From positions 2,542,001-2,606,000 of the forward strand of contig OY829943.1 in assembly GCA_963692465.1 (NCBI GenBank): DNA of 64,000 nt, given 5' to 3'. Positions 22,903-31,716 of the stretch are shown piece by piece. Under the pieces are notes generated by a model. It saw only the letters and a list, made by a program, of their open reading frames with translations, had not been told where the DNA came from and ran no database searches. This DNA comes from JAUZOB01 sp963692465. GTDB lineage: Bacteria > Bacteroidota > Bacteroidia > Bacteroidales > Prolixibacteraceae. Both the position numbers and the translations under genes were made by a program. Within the stretch, counting starts at the first letter, position 1. Each line of letters opens with the position of its first letter.

Positions 22903-23481
22903 ATGACTCAAGATATGAATGAATTTGAAAAATTGATCGGATTTCAGAAATTTGATAATAGACTCATCGATAATCGAAAAATTCTATTGTGGGGTGTTAT
23001 TGATGATGATATGGCAAAAGATGTAATAACGAGAATGTTGTATCTGGATCAGGAAAATGCAGGGAAAGAAATCAGTTTATATATAAATAGTCCGGGCGGA
23101 GTCGTTTCTTCTGGTTTGGCAATTTATGATGCAATGAATCTGTTATCATCACCGGTAGCGACCATTTGCATGGGGCAGGCAGCATCAATGGCTTCAATTC
23201 TGTTGTCTGCAGGAGAGAAGGGAAGCCGTATAATTTGGCCGAATGCGAGAGTCATGATTCATCAGCCCAGTATTAGTAATTTAGAGGGACAAGCTATTGA
23301 TTTGGAAATTTATGCGAAAGAGATTGGAAAGACTAAATCTTTATCGGCAAAAATACTTGCTGAACATTGTGGTCATTCTGTTGAAGGAATATTAAAAGAT
23401 TTTGATCGGGATTATTGGATGAATGCAGAAGAGTCGGTTACCTACGGAATTGTTGACGGTGTGGCAGATAAGATTGATTAG
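22903..23481 (+). CDS. clpP: ATP-dependent Clp protease proteolytic subunit
   Basis: A 192-aa serine peptidase that forms the barrel of the Clp protease with an AAA+ partner such as ClpX. The catalytic triad is visible: Ser95 (GQAASMASILL), His120 (VMIHQPS) and Asp170 (FDRDYWM). The oligomer motif SPGGVVSSGLAIYD is at 63-76. It is not next to clpX or tig, so it may be a second ClpP copy of the genome; the window cannot decide. It converges on the acyl-CoA synthetase gene with only 5 nt between the stops. Confidence 0.93.
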   Translation: MTQDMNEFEKLIGFQKFDNRLIDNRKILLWGVIDDDMAKDVITRMLYLDQENAGKEISLYINSPGGVVSSGLAIYDAMNLLSSPVATICMGQAASMASILLSAGEKGSRIIWPNARVMIHQPSISNLEGQAIDLEIYAKEIGKTKSLSAKILAEHCGHSVEGILKDFDRDYWMNAEESVTYGIVDGVADKID

Positions 23482-23486
23482 TATCA

Positions 23487-25550
23487 CTATTTATCAATAA
23501 TAATTCGGACATCGACCGCAATAATTTGTTTATTAATACCAATAAGTGGGTTGATGTCCATTTCTTTTATCTCTGGTGCGGTCTGAAGGAAAATAGAAAT
23601 GCGAGTAAGGATCTCCGCAAAAGCATATTCATCAATACTGGTTTGATTTCGATAGCCATTAATTAATGGATAAGATTTTAGTGAGTGAATCATTGAGAGT
23701 GCCTCTTTTGAGGACAGAGGAGTGAGCGCAGTAGCAGTGTCATTGAGTACTTCCATGTTGATTCCCCCTAGTCCACATAAAATAAGATGTCCGAATCCTG
23801 ATTCCTTTTCTGCTCCAATAAAGAGTTCGAACCCTTTGATCATGGGGGATAAGAGTACTCCGCTGGCTTTTTCTATCTTGATCAGTCGATTGAATTCTTT
23901 TTTTACGGATCCAATATTAATGATATTTAAAACAACTCCATTAACTTCTGTTTTGTGGATTGGTCCAATAACTTTCATGACAAGAGGAAAACCTATTTGA
24001 TTTGCAGCGATTAAAGCTTCTTCTTCAGAATGGACAAAGAACTCATTAATACAGGGGATATTAGCTGCATTTAGAAGAGCGTAAGCCGTTTCTGGAGATA
24101 AAAATCCTGATTCTGCATTATCGATGATTTGGCGAATTTCTGCTTTGTTAATTCCTGTGAAAGGCAATGTTTCCGAGAACAAGTCGGGTTGGTGTGTCTG
24201 AGTAATTTTGGAAAGAGCTTCTCCAAAAAGGACTTCATCAGGGAAAGCGATATTTCCAGATGCAATAAATTCAGATAATTCATTTTTAGCATTAATGACG
24301 GAAGGGATAATTGGATAGATCGGTTTGTTGCCGGATTTTATCTTTTCATTTAGAATGTGAAATGCATCATGTACAGGGGAAAGTCCTGGACTTCCAAAAA
24401 TGACAACTATACCATTAATATGTTCATCTCTTTCGCAGTAATCAATAACTAGAGCTAATTGACGGGCAGTTCCGGTAGCCAGAATGTCAAAGGGGTTTTC
24501 AACGGAAGAACCGGTAAGTAGGGATTCTTTTAAATATTTTTTTTCAATAGAATCGTTGGTGGGAGGAATGATAAAATCTCCTTTCTCGAGTGTGTCGGAA
24601 AGCATAACCGCTGGTCCTCCGGCATGAGTAATGATTGCAATGTTTTTCCCATGCAACGGTTTGCAGAAAAGGATTCCTGCAACGGAGGTCAGTTCGTCCC
24701 GACTATGACAGCGGATAATGCCCGCTTTTTGAAAGAGAGCATTGACTGCAGCGTCGGAACACACAAGTGCTCCGGTATGGGAAGCGGCAGCTCTGCTTCC
24801 AGCAGTTGAATTTCCTGCTTTTATTGCGGCTATTTTACATCCTTTAATGATTAAAGACCTAGCGTGTTTGAGTAGTTTAGACGGATTTCTTATTTTTTCG
24901 AGATAAAGGATTTTGGTTGGAGAACTAGTCCCTTTTTTATACGACTCGTCCCAATATTCCAATATTTCTTCAATTCCGGTCTGCGGACTGTTTCCGACAG
25001 AAAAAACAGAGGCAAAGTGTAATCCTTTCGATATTCCTTCTTCAATGATAAAAACGGCTGTTGCTCCTGATTCTGAGACAAAATCAATACCTAGGGGGTT
25101 GAGGGGGGGAACGGGGGATGAAAATATTCCGGCGAAATTATGATTTAGTAATCCGATACAATTAGGGCCGATAAGCGTTCCGCCAACGCAATTGATGGTA
25201 CGAACAATGTCTTCTTCCATGACCTTTCCTTCGGAACCTGTTTCTCCAAAATTTGCAGAAATAATAATAAATCCACGGGTTCGTTTTTCGAATGCGAGGG
25301 TTTTAACGATGTCGGGACAGTTGTGGGCTGGTATTGCAAGAATTGCGAGATCGACAGAGGGGAGATCTGCTATTTTTTTATAGCATTTGATTCCTTGAAT
25401 AGAAGATTCCCTCGGATTGACTGTCAGTAGTTCTCCTTTGAATTGATAGTCAAGAAGGTTCCTTAAAATTTTACCTCCTGGTTTATGTATATTATTTGAA
25501 GCACCGATGATAACTATGTTTGACGGATTAAGAAGTTTTGGGTGTATCAT
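23487..25550 (-). CDS. ADP-forming acetyl-/acyl-CoA synthetase
   Basis: A 687-aa single-chain NDP-forming acyl-CoA synthetase that interconverts acyl-CoA plus ADP and phosphate with acid plus ATP. Domains in order: CoA-binding Rossmann domain (NIVIIGASNNIHKPGGKI, about 10-130), succinyl-CoA-ligase-like domains with the phospho-histidine loop ASHTGALVCSDAAVN near residue 258, and a C-terminal ATP-grasp domain (about 470-687; FPLVMKVIGPIHKTEVNGV). Fused alpha plus beta order and length match known ADP-forming enzymes; no GNAT domain is present. Probably makes ATP from acetyl-CoA or a branched acyl-CoA in fermentation. A minus-strand TACATTTG lies at 25575-25582, about 25 nt upstream. Confidence 0.9.
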   Translation of the reverse strand: MIHPKLLNPSNIVIIGASNNIHKPGGKILRNLLDYQFKGELLTVNPRESSIQGIKCYKKIADLPSVDLAILAIPAHNCPDIVKTLAFEKRTRGFIIISANFGETGSEGKVMEEDIVRTINCVGGTLIGPNCIGLLNHNFAGIFSSPVPPLNPLGIDFVSESGATAVFIIEEGISKGLHFASVFSVGNSPQTGIEEILEYWDESYKKGTSSPTKILYLEKIRNPSKLLKHARSLIIKGCKIAAIKAGNSTAGSRAAASHTGALVCSDAAVNALFQKAGIIRCHSRDELTSVAGILFCKPLHGKNIAIITHAGGPAVMLSDTLEKGDFIIPPTNDSIEKKYLKESLLTGSSVENPFDILATGTARQLALVIDYCERDEHINGIVVIFGSPGLSPVHDAFHILNEKIKSGNKPIYPIIPSVINAKNELSEFIASGNIAFPDEVLFGEALSKITQTHQPDLFSETLPFTGINKAEIRQIIDNAESGFLSPETAYALLNAANIPCINEFFVHSEEEALIAANQIGFPLVMKVIGPIHKTEVNGVVLNIINIGSVKKEFNRLIKIEKASGVLLSPMIKGFELFIGAEKESGFGHLILCGLGGINMEVLNDTATALTPLSSKEALSMIHSLKSYPLINGYRNQTSIDEYAFAEILTRISIFLQTAPEIKEMDINPLIGINKQIIAVDVRIIIDK

Positions 25551-25670
25551 ATAATTTGACTTTCTTTATCATAGCAAATGTATAAAATGCTATTTGCAAT
25601 AACTATTGGGAGTTTATCTTTTAATAGAAAGTTCGAGTGTGTTTTTTAAGGACGAGGTATAGATTGGGAA

Positions 25671-26474
25671 ATGGAACATGTTTCAGATCAGAAGATATTA
25701 GTTTATTGTAGAGATCATGATAAAGCAATCATTAAGCATGGTGTAAGGCTTGCAAAGATTTTCAAGAAAGAATTATGCTTGTTCTCTGTGTATCGTGATT
25801 TGGAAGAAAAAATAAAAGTAAAAGAATACTTACAACGATTGTCTGTGGATGTAATTCATGAAAATCCGGAAGTCCAATGTTCATGGCTTTTTTTGAAAGG
25901 GAAAATCGCCGGATTGACAGAGAGGCTTGCCGATGAGTACAATGTGATTATATTGATTGGTGAAAAGGAAAATTCAAAACATTTATTGCCAGCACTGAGA
26001 AATGCTGAATTTCCTTTTCTTTTTGTTTCGGGAGCGGATGAAAGCGGAGAAAGTTATAAAAAGGTATTTATGCCTGTTGATTTTCGTAAGGAATGTAAAC
26101 AAACGGGTTTGTGGGCCGGATATTTTGGTCGGTTTAATCAGTCGGAGGTCTACATGGTAGAGGCCAATGAGGAAGGGAATTATGAAGAAATAGCATTGAA
26201 ATCAAATATTGCGTTTTTATTCAAATTGTTTCGCCAATTTGATATCGAATACAAAACCGAATGTAGCAAAAAAGGAAGTTGGGGTGTTCAAAATGAAGCT
26301 TTGAAGAGAGCGTTTGAACAGCATGCGGGGTTGTTTATTTTCCTTGGCAGTAGAAATGATTCATTTATTGATCAGTTGATCGGGACACCGGAAAATCGGA
26401 TATTGAAAAAGTCAAGGACGATGCCGGTTTTGTGTGTTAATCCGCGGCGAGATATGTATGTGATGTGTGATTAA
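25671..26474 (+). CDS. Universal stress protein-like, two-domain
   Basis: A 267-aa cytosolic protein with two UspA-like halves. Half one runs from KILVYCRDHDKAIIKHGVRLAKIF to about 125; half two starts at YKKVFMPVDFRKECKQTGLWAGYF and ends with GTPENRILKKSRTMPVLCVNPR, the typical UspA C-terminal strand. The ATP-binding glycine loop (G-2x-G-9x-G-S/T) is not clear in either half, so it may be of the non-ATP-binding type. Function is inferred from the fold only. Confidence 0.7.
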   Translation: MEHVSDQKILVYCRDHDKAIIKHGVRLAKIFKKELCLFSVYRDLEEKIKVKEYLQRLSVDVIHENPEVQCSWLFLKGKIAGLTERLADEYNVIILIGEKENSKHLLPALRNAEFPFLFVSGADESGESYKKVFMPVDFRKECKQTGLWAGYFGRFNQSEVYMVEANEEGNYEEIALKSNIAFLFKLFRQFDIEYKTECSKKGSWGVQNEALKRAFEQHAGLFIFLGSRNDSFIDQLIGTPENRILKKSRTMPVLCVNPRRDMYVMCD

Positions 26475-26477
26475 AAA

Positions 26478-26510
26478 AAAGCATTCATTTTATTAAAAAA
26501 TGAATGCTTT
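26478..26510. terminator. Bidirectional terminator
   Basis: AAAGCATTCATTTT (26478-26491) pairs with AAAATGAATGCTTT (26497-26510) around a 5-nt loop. The A-run before and T-run after let it work on both strands, for the stress protein gene and the oppositely oriented RNA-binding protein gene. A second inverted repeat, AATGGTTC/GAACCATT (26517-26524/26541-26548), lies between it and the RRM gene stop. Confidence 0.8.
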
Positions 26511-26561
26511 CCTCAGAATGGTTCCTGTGAAAATAACGGAGAACCATTAAGAGAGATGAAA

Positions 26562-26900
26562 CTAATATCGGTTATTGTTGCTGCTGCTATTATAGTTTCT
26601 TTTTGAACCGCCACCATTAAAAGATCTGTGTTCGCCACTTCCGCCGCTAGGTCTTTCAGTACGGGGACGTGCAACTGAAACGGTAATAACTTTACCATCA
26701 TAGTCTGCCTGATCAAGAGCTTTAATTGCGTTTTGTCCTTCTTCTTCATTGGGCATTTCAACAAAACCGAATCCTCGGGATTTGCCAGTGAATTTATCAG
26801 TGATAACGCGAGCAGAGGAAACCTCTCCATATTCTTTAAAAACTCCTTCCAGGTCGTTACTCTGAACCCGGAAACTCAAATTGGCAATATAAATATTCAT
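26562..26900 (-). CDS. RRM-domain RNA-binding protein
   Basis: A 112-aa protein with one RNA recognition motif: RNP2 NIYIANL at residues 2-8 and RNP1 KSRGFGFVEM at about 40-49. A low-complexity Gly/Ser/Asn/Arg tail follows from about 85. This layout matches the small glycine-rich RRM proteins common in Bacteroidota, which may act as RNA chaperones in a phylum lacking Hfq in many members (inference). About 245 bp of AT-rich non-coding DNA precede it, room for a long 5' leader. Confidence 0.92.
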   Translation of the reverse strand: MNIYIANLSFRVQSNDLEGVFKEYGEVSSARVITDKFTGKSRGFGFVEMPNEEEGQNAIKALDQADYDGKVITVSVARPRTERPSGGSGEHRSFNGGGSKRNYNSSSNNNRY

Positions 26901-27146
26901 TGAATAGAAAGATTAAATAATAAATAGTTGAAAAATTAATAATTGCAGGAGTTGAAATTCAAACGCGAATCATCAGATACGTTATGAATTAAACTACTTA
27001 GAGCCTTCGCTCAAAATTCTATAGTACAAAGGAAATAAAAAAAAGCATACGAACAATATATTCCTTTGTTCCTCAATCATATTTGAGTTTTTTTAACAAT
27101 CTGTGTTGAAGAAACGTGTAATTTATGGGATTAGAATGGAAAATGG

Positions 27147-28058
27147 TTAAGAATTATTCTGAAGTGTTTCTTCTTTTTTCTTTTTGTTCAGTTTACGTAC
27201 CTCTGTGGGAGTCATTCCTGTTTTTTGTTTAAAGACTTTTGTAAAATAGAATAACGACTGAAAACCAAGATCGTATGCAATCATTTTGACAGAATGGTCT
27301 GTGGAGACTAACATATCATAGGCATGTTTCATCCTTAGTTGAAAGTGATATTGAATAGGAGACAGTCCTGTATATTTTTTAAACATTTTGCGAAAATGCG
27401 AATATCCAATATTTAAATTTGCAGCAATGTCTTCTACGTTGATTTGTTTGTTAAGGTTTTCACGAAGATAAACACATGCTTTACGAATTTTTAATTCAAT
27501 TTCTTTCCCATCGAAATCCTTATATTTGATTAGTGCATTGATTCTGGCCAGAATCGTCATTGTGATGCCAGCACAAATCTGTTGATATCCGGCACGTTCA
27601 CTATGTACCGTATCTGCAACTTCGTAAAAGAGATCGAGGAGTTGAACATTAAATCCTACGCTGAGTAGAGGCTCTTCTTTGGAAAAAGGAGCAGAAGCAA
27701 GAATGTTTGATGCAACGGTTCCATTGAACCCGATGTAATGTTCTTTCCATCCAGTTTGTTTGTCCGGTCTGTAGCGATGCCATTCTCCGGGGAATAGAAC
27801 CAGAATGTCTCCGGATTTGACCTTAAATTCTCCGTATTGATTCTCAAATATTCCGGTTCCTTCGGTGATGTAGTTGATTTGGTATTCCTGAAGTGTTCGT
27901 CCCTTGCACCATGTAAAATAATATCCATGGGGATGTTCTTTGGGAGGGTATTCACATTTAGGTGGAATTGTTGCAAAACCTGTTACGTTGAGATATAAAC
28001 CCCAGTTTATTTCTTCTTCTCCAGCTGTTAAATATTTAAAGTAGTTATCTTTTTGCAT
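27147..28058 (-). CDS. AraC-family transcriptional regulator
   Basis: A 303-aa regulator. The N-terminal half is a cupin-like sugar-sensing domain (GYYFTWCKGRTLQEYQINYITEG and VKSGDILVLFPGEWHRYRP). The C-terminal 100 residues hold the two helix-turn-helix motifs (NVEDIAANLNIGYSHFRKMFKKYTG and SVKMIAYDLGFQSLFYFTKVFK). ATG 28058 is preferred to the TTG at 28097, which would fall in an inverted repeat. It is divergent from the glycan operon and about 300 bp from the first of five 21-bp direct-repeat operators, so it is the natural candidate for their activator. RhaR-like function is an inference from the rhamnose genes it would control. Confidence 0.9.
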   Translation of the reverse strand: MQKDNYFKYLTAGEEEINWGLYLNVTGFATIPPKCEYPPKEHPHGYYFTWCKGRTLQEYQINYITEGTGIFENQYGEFKVKSGDILVLFPGEWHRYRPDKQTGWKEHYIGFNGTVASNILASAPFSKEEPLLSVGFNVQLLDLFYEVADTVHSERAGYQQICAGITMTILARINALIKYKDFDGKEIELKIRKACVYLRENLNKQINVEDIAANLNIGYSHFRKMFKKYTGLSPIQYHFQLRMKHAYDMLVSTDHSVKMIAYDLGFQSLFYFTKVFKQKTGMTPTEVRKLNKKKKEETLQNNS

Positions 28059-28080
28059 GATTAGTTTGTGGTTTAGTTTG

Positions 28081-28107
28081 CAGTTGAAAAAGGGCAACTT
28101 TCAACTG
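28081..28107. repeat. Inverted repeat upstream of the AraC gene
   Basis: CAGTTGAAA (28081-28089) and TTTCAACTG (28099-28107) form a perfect 9-bp inverted repeat with a 9-nt centre, starting 23 bp before the regulator's start codon. It may be a leader hairpin or an autoregulatory site; the sequence alone does not tell. Confidence 0.5.
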
Positions 28108-28354
28108 CTGCTAAATTAGTCATTGTATGTGAGAGTAAGAAATTCCAATGAATTTGTTTCTTTTGGGACTGTTTTTCTCTCTCTGTATGCCGATTATTTT
28201 TCTGATGTTTAGATGGGTGTGTCATTGCGTTGTGAGTTTATTTATAGTTATTTATACGAGGTGTGCAATGTGATTTTTGGAACTTTTCTGAAGTGGGGTA
28301 AATTGGCTCATGAGTACTTTCTGATTTTTTTATTAGCAACAGATTTCGGTGAAC

Positions 28355-28417
28355 CATTTTGTACAAATGATAGACCATTTTATCTATTGATATGTAATGT
28401 ATATGGATTTAATTTCA
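28355..28417 (+). promoter_or_regulatory. Operator 1 and promoter of the GH/GH20 operon
   Basis: Direct repeat of half-sites CATTTTGTACAAATG (28355) and CATTTTATCTATTGA (28376), 21 bp apart. The TTG at 28387-28389, inside the second half-site, acts as -33 element. TAATTTCA (28410-28417) is a weak -7 element 20 nt later and 34 nt from the start of the second half-site. Same geometry as operators 2-5. The rest of the 28059-28438 spacer contains no supported gene. Confidence 0.72.
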
Positions 28418-28438
28418 GTGCATAAAAATGGGAATAAA

Positions 28439-29764
28439 ATGCAGGGTGGAAAAAAACAAATAGGAGTCAGTTTGAACTTAATACGGATTGTCCTGATGCT
28501 TGTGATTATAATGGGATTGTCGGGTATTAATTGTTGTGCGGGATCTATCGTAACTTCAAATAAGGTTATTCTAAAAAATCAAGAGGTTATTAAAAATATA
28601 GCAGACGATAAATTTTTGATCGGAATATTCTGGCCTCCGGTATGGGAACAGACCAATGACAAGCAATATAGTACGATTAAAGAAGCGCATGTCGATTATA
28701 TTCAAAATGTGCAGGGGAATTTACTGGATACGAAAGAACGCAATTTGAAGATGTTGTTGCTTGCAAAGAAATTCGGATTAAAAATGATTGTTGCGGACTC
28801 GCGTGTCAACGGTTCTGAATCGGAAATAAAAGCAATGGTTCAGGATTACGGAAAATATAACGCGACTATTGGATATAATATTGCAGATGAACCAGGAATA
28901 GATGGATTAAGTGCAGTGTCAAATACTTGTAAAAGGATTTTAAATCAGGATAATAAGAGAATTCTATTTGTGAATTTACTTCCAGAATGGGCTGTTCCTA
29001 ATTATGAGTCTGATTATGTTGCCAGGTGGATTGAGAAGGCAGGAAAGGGGAATATAAAATATCTGTCATTTGATAATTATCCTTTTTTTAAAAATGGAAC
29101 TTTTAGAGATTCTTATTTTAAAAATCTGAATATTATAAGGCAAGCAGGATTAAGAAATGGAATAAGAACGGCATCTTATCTACAGTCTATTGGAATCGCT
29201 GACGTTTATCGTCGTCCAAATGCTGTAGAAATGGAGTATTCTGCGTTTGTCAATTTGGCTTATGGAATTAAAAATGTAATCTGGTTTACCTATTGGACTC
29301 CAACTAATCGTGGTGAAGTGTTTACAAATTCGATTATTGATCCGAGTGGGAATAGAACAGATTTGTATGAGCCGTTTAAAAAAATAAACGGAGAGATTCA
29401 GCAGCTGGGAAAACGTTTGATAAAGCTTGATGCTGTAGAGGTGTATCATTCCGGATCAAAACTGCCGGATGGTGTAGAACAGATTCCTGATACTTTTTTA
29501 TGGCAACCGGATAATAAATCAGATGAATTAATTATCTCCCATTTAAAAGGGGTAAAATCGGATGAAGAGTACATAATGGTTGTAAATAAATCGATAATCC
29601 AGACGAATAAATTTTTCTTCCATATAAGGAAGCCAGTTCTTCGAATATTAGAGGTTTCTAAGGTGACAGGCAAGAATATCAGAACAAATTTTGATTTGAA
29701 AACAAGATTGATGTCTGAAGAATTTCTCCCTGGGGAGGGCAAATTATATCAATTGGAAAAGTAG
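28439..29764 (+). CDS. Secreted TIM-barrel glycoside hydrolase-like protein, family unassigned
   Basis: A 441-aa protein with an N-terminal hydrophobic signal segment (about 11-35). The middle looks like a clan GH-A-type barrel: FLIGIFWPPVWEQ strand, YNIADEPG with Asp150-Glu151 at the usual acid/base position after strand 4, YLSFDNYPFF, and VEMEYSAFVNLAYGIKNVIWFTYW with candidate carboxylates. A small beta-domain ends the protein. I cannot assign a CAZy family. ATG 28439 is chosen over ATG 28397 because the promoter deduced from operator 1 would start transcription downstream of 28397. First gene of an operon with three GH20 genes (gaps of 45, 20 and 24 nt). Confidence 0.65.
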   Translation: MQGGKKQIGVSLNLIRIVLMLVIIMGLSGINCCAGSIVTSNKVILKNQEVIKNIADDKFLIGIFWPPVWEQTNDKQYSTIKEAHVDYIQNVQGNLLDTKERNLKMLLLAKKFGLKMIVADSRVNGSESEIKAMVQDYGKYNATIGYNIADEPGIDGLSAVSNTCKRILNQDNKRILFVNLLPEWAVPNYESDYVARWIEKAGKGNIKYLSFDNYPFFKNGTFRDSYFKNLNIIRQAGLRNGIRTASYLQSIGIADVYRRPNAVEMEYSAFVNLAYGIKNVIWFTYWTPTNRGEVFTNSIIDPSGNRTDLYEPFKKINGEIQQLGKRLIKLDAVEVYHSGSKLPDGVEQIPDTFLWQPDNKSDELIISHLKGVKSDEEYIMVVNKSIIQTNKFFFHIRKPVLRILEVSKVTGKNIRTNFDLKTRLMSEEFLPGEGKLYQLEK

Positions 29765-29809
29765 GTTGAAATACTTATTTGAGAAAAACAACTAAACCAG
29801 AACTATATC

Positions 29810-31696
29810 ATGAGAAGAAATATCATTGTTGTGTCTATTCTTTCGTTTTTTCTAGGGGGAGGTGCTCTATCTGCTCAACGGGTTCATGTCGTACCAGAAC
29901 CAGTGATGGTCAAAGAAATGTCAGGGGAATTCAGTTTAACTCCGAATGTCTCGTTTTGTATTCCTGGCAATGAGGAAGAGTTGAAGAGTACAGCCAAACT
30001 TTTTGTCGATCAGTTGTCTCATGTGACCGGGTTCCCAATAACGATTAGTACGGTAGTTAATGTCAGACAAAAGCGTGTTGTGTTGCGTCTAAATCAAAAA
30101 ATGGATTCTCAGATTGGGGAAGAAGGGTATCAAATAAAAGTGCGGACCAATACTGTTGATATTTGTGCTAATAAGCCAGTCGGGATTTTTTACGGACTAC
30201 AGACGCTTATTCAGTTGCTGCCTTCGGAGGTTGAAAGTAAGACAAAAGTGCTTCGAGGTAAATGGAATGTTCCTTGTGTGAATATAACTGATTATCCTCG
30301 GTTTAAGTGGAGAGGTTTGATGTTGGATGTGAGTCGTCACTTTTTTTCAAAAGAGTTTGTTGAACGGTATATTGATGAGATGTCGAAATATAAGTTAAAC
30401 ATTTTTCATTGGCATTTGACCGATAATCAAGGATGGCGGATTGAAATCAAAGGATTGCCGGAACTGACAAATATTGGGGCATGGCGGGTTCCAAGAACTG
30501 GGAGGTTTTGGACATTTGAATCCCCAGCTCCTGGAGAGAAGGCAACAGATGGAGGCTATTACACCCAGGAAGATATAAAAGAGGTTGTTCAATATGCGCA
30601 GAAGAGATTTGTAACTATCGTGCCGGAGGTTGATGTTCCCGGGCATAGTGAAGCTTTTATTGCTTCTTATCCTGATGCTTCTTGTACGGGGTTACAATAT
30701 CCCGTAAATGCCGGTTTCCCTCAAGATAAAGATGATATTGTTTTGTGTGCAGGGAATGAGGATAACTTTAAGAAGTTAGAAGTCATTTTTTCGCAAGTAG
30801 CGTCATTATTCCCAGGAAAATATATTCATATTGGAGGCGATGAGGCTTGGAAAGATTATTGGAAAAAGTGCCCAAAGTGCCAGCAGCGAATGAAAGACGA
30901 GGGATTAAAGAATGTGGAGGAATTACAAAGTTATTGTATAAAGCGAGTTGAGAAAATTTTATTGGCTAAGGGAAAAACGTTAGTCGGATGGGATGAGATA
31001 TTAGAAGGTGGATTAGCTCCTAGTGCAGTTGTTATGTCTTGGAGGGGAATTGCCGGAGGAATTGCTGCTGCCCAACAAGGGCATGATGCCGTTATGTCTC
31101 CGAATCAATATTGTTATATCAATCAACCACAGGGTGAATTAGCAATTGAACGGATTAATGCCGGAGGGTCAGTGATAGGTGTTTCTAAAGCTTATGAGTA
31201 TGAACCGGTTCCAAATGGCGTTGATGCAAAACATATACTAGGTGGTCAGGCAAATTTATGGGGGGAATTTGTTGCCAGTCCGAGAATCGCAGAATATATG
31301 ACGTGGCCTCGGGAATTGGCTCTTTCAGAAGTATTCTGGTCACCAAAGGTGAAGCGGAATTGGAATGATTTTGCAGTGCGAATGGAAATGCAATTCCCTC
31401 GTTTTGAAAAAGAAGGCGTGAATTATGCACCCAGTGTGTATGATCCAACGATTGTTCCGGTTAAAAATGAAAATGGGGAGATGGAATTAACTTTTACGAC
31501 AGAGTTGAAAGATTTGGATGTTTATTATACTTTCGATTGTACTTTCCCAGATAACTATTCTCCTAGATATCAACAGAAACCTATTTCTATTCCGAAAGGG
31601 GCATCTGAAGTATGGGTGATAACTTATCGAAGAGATAAGCCTATAGGGCGACTATTGGTTATGGGACTTAACGATTTGAAATCGAGATTAAAATAA
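29810..31696 (+). CDS. GH20 beta-N-acetylhexosaminidase, copy 1
   Basis: Secreted exo-hydrolase removing terminal beta-GlcNAc/GalNAc. The 628-aa product has a signal peptide (1-22), an N-terminal GH20b domain (about 25-155), the catalytic barrel starting at YPRFKWRGLMLDVSRHF (162), the signature FHWHLTDNQGWR (199-210) and the catalytic pair Asp344-Glu345 in HIGGDEAW. A C-terminal beta-domain (about 540-628) has the chitobiase-type YYTFDCTFPDNYSP motif. First of three tandem paralogues; its last 310 bp are almost identical to those of copy 2. Confidence 0.94.
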   Translation: MRRNIIVVSILSFFLGGGALSAQRVHVVPEPVMVKEMSGEFSLTPNVSFCIPGNEEELKSTAKLFVDQLSHVTGFPITISTVVNVRQKRVVLRLNQKMDSQIGEEGYQIKVRTNTVDICANKPVGIFYGLQTLIQLLPSEVESKTKVLRGKWNVPCVNITDYPRFKWRGLMLDVSRHFFSKEFVERYIDEMSKYKLNIFHWHLTDNQGWRIEIKGLPELTNIGAWRVPRTGRFWTFESPAPGEKATDGGYYTQEDIKEVVQYAQKRFVTIVPEVDVPGHSEAFIASYPDASCTGLQYPVNAGFPQDKDDIVLCAGNEDNFKKLEVIFSQVASLFPGKYIHIGGDEAWKDYWKKCPKCQQRMKDEGLKNVEELQSYCIKRVEKILLAKGKTLVGWDEILEGGLAPSAVVMSWRGIAGGIAAAQQGHDAVMSPNQYCYINQPQGELAIERINAGGSVIGVSKAYEYEPVPNGVDAKHILGGQANLWGEFVASPRIAEYMTWPRELALSEVFWSPKVKRNWNDFAVRMEMQFPRFEKEGVNYAPSVYDPTIVPVKNENGEMELTFTTELKDLDVYYTFDCTFPDNYSPRYQQKPISIPKGASEVWVITYRRDKPIGRLLVMGLNDLKSRLK

Positions 31697-31716
31697 ATAG
31701 TATTCAATATAAATGC

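Noticed and set aside
26513..26830. 105-codon frame opposite the stress gene, overlapping the RRM gene on the same strand
   Set aside because: It is in another frame of the well-supported RRM gene and crosses the inverted repeat downstream of it.
28213..28425. 70-codon frame between the AraC gene and the first glycan operon gene
   Set aside because: It runs through operator 1 and the deduced promoter, ends inside the leader of the next gene and shows no recognisable domain.
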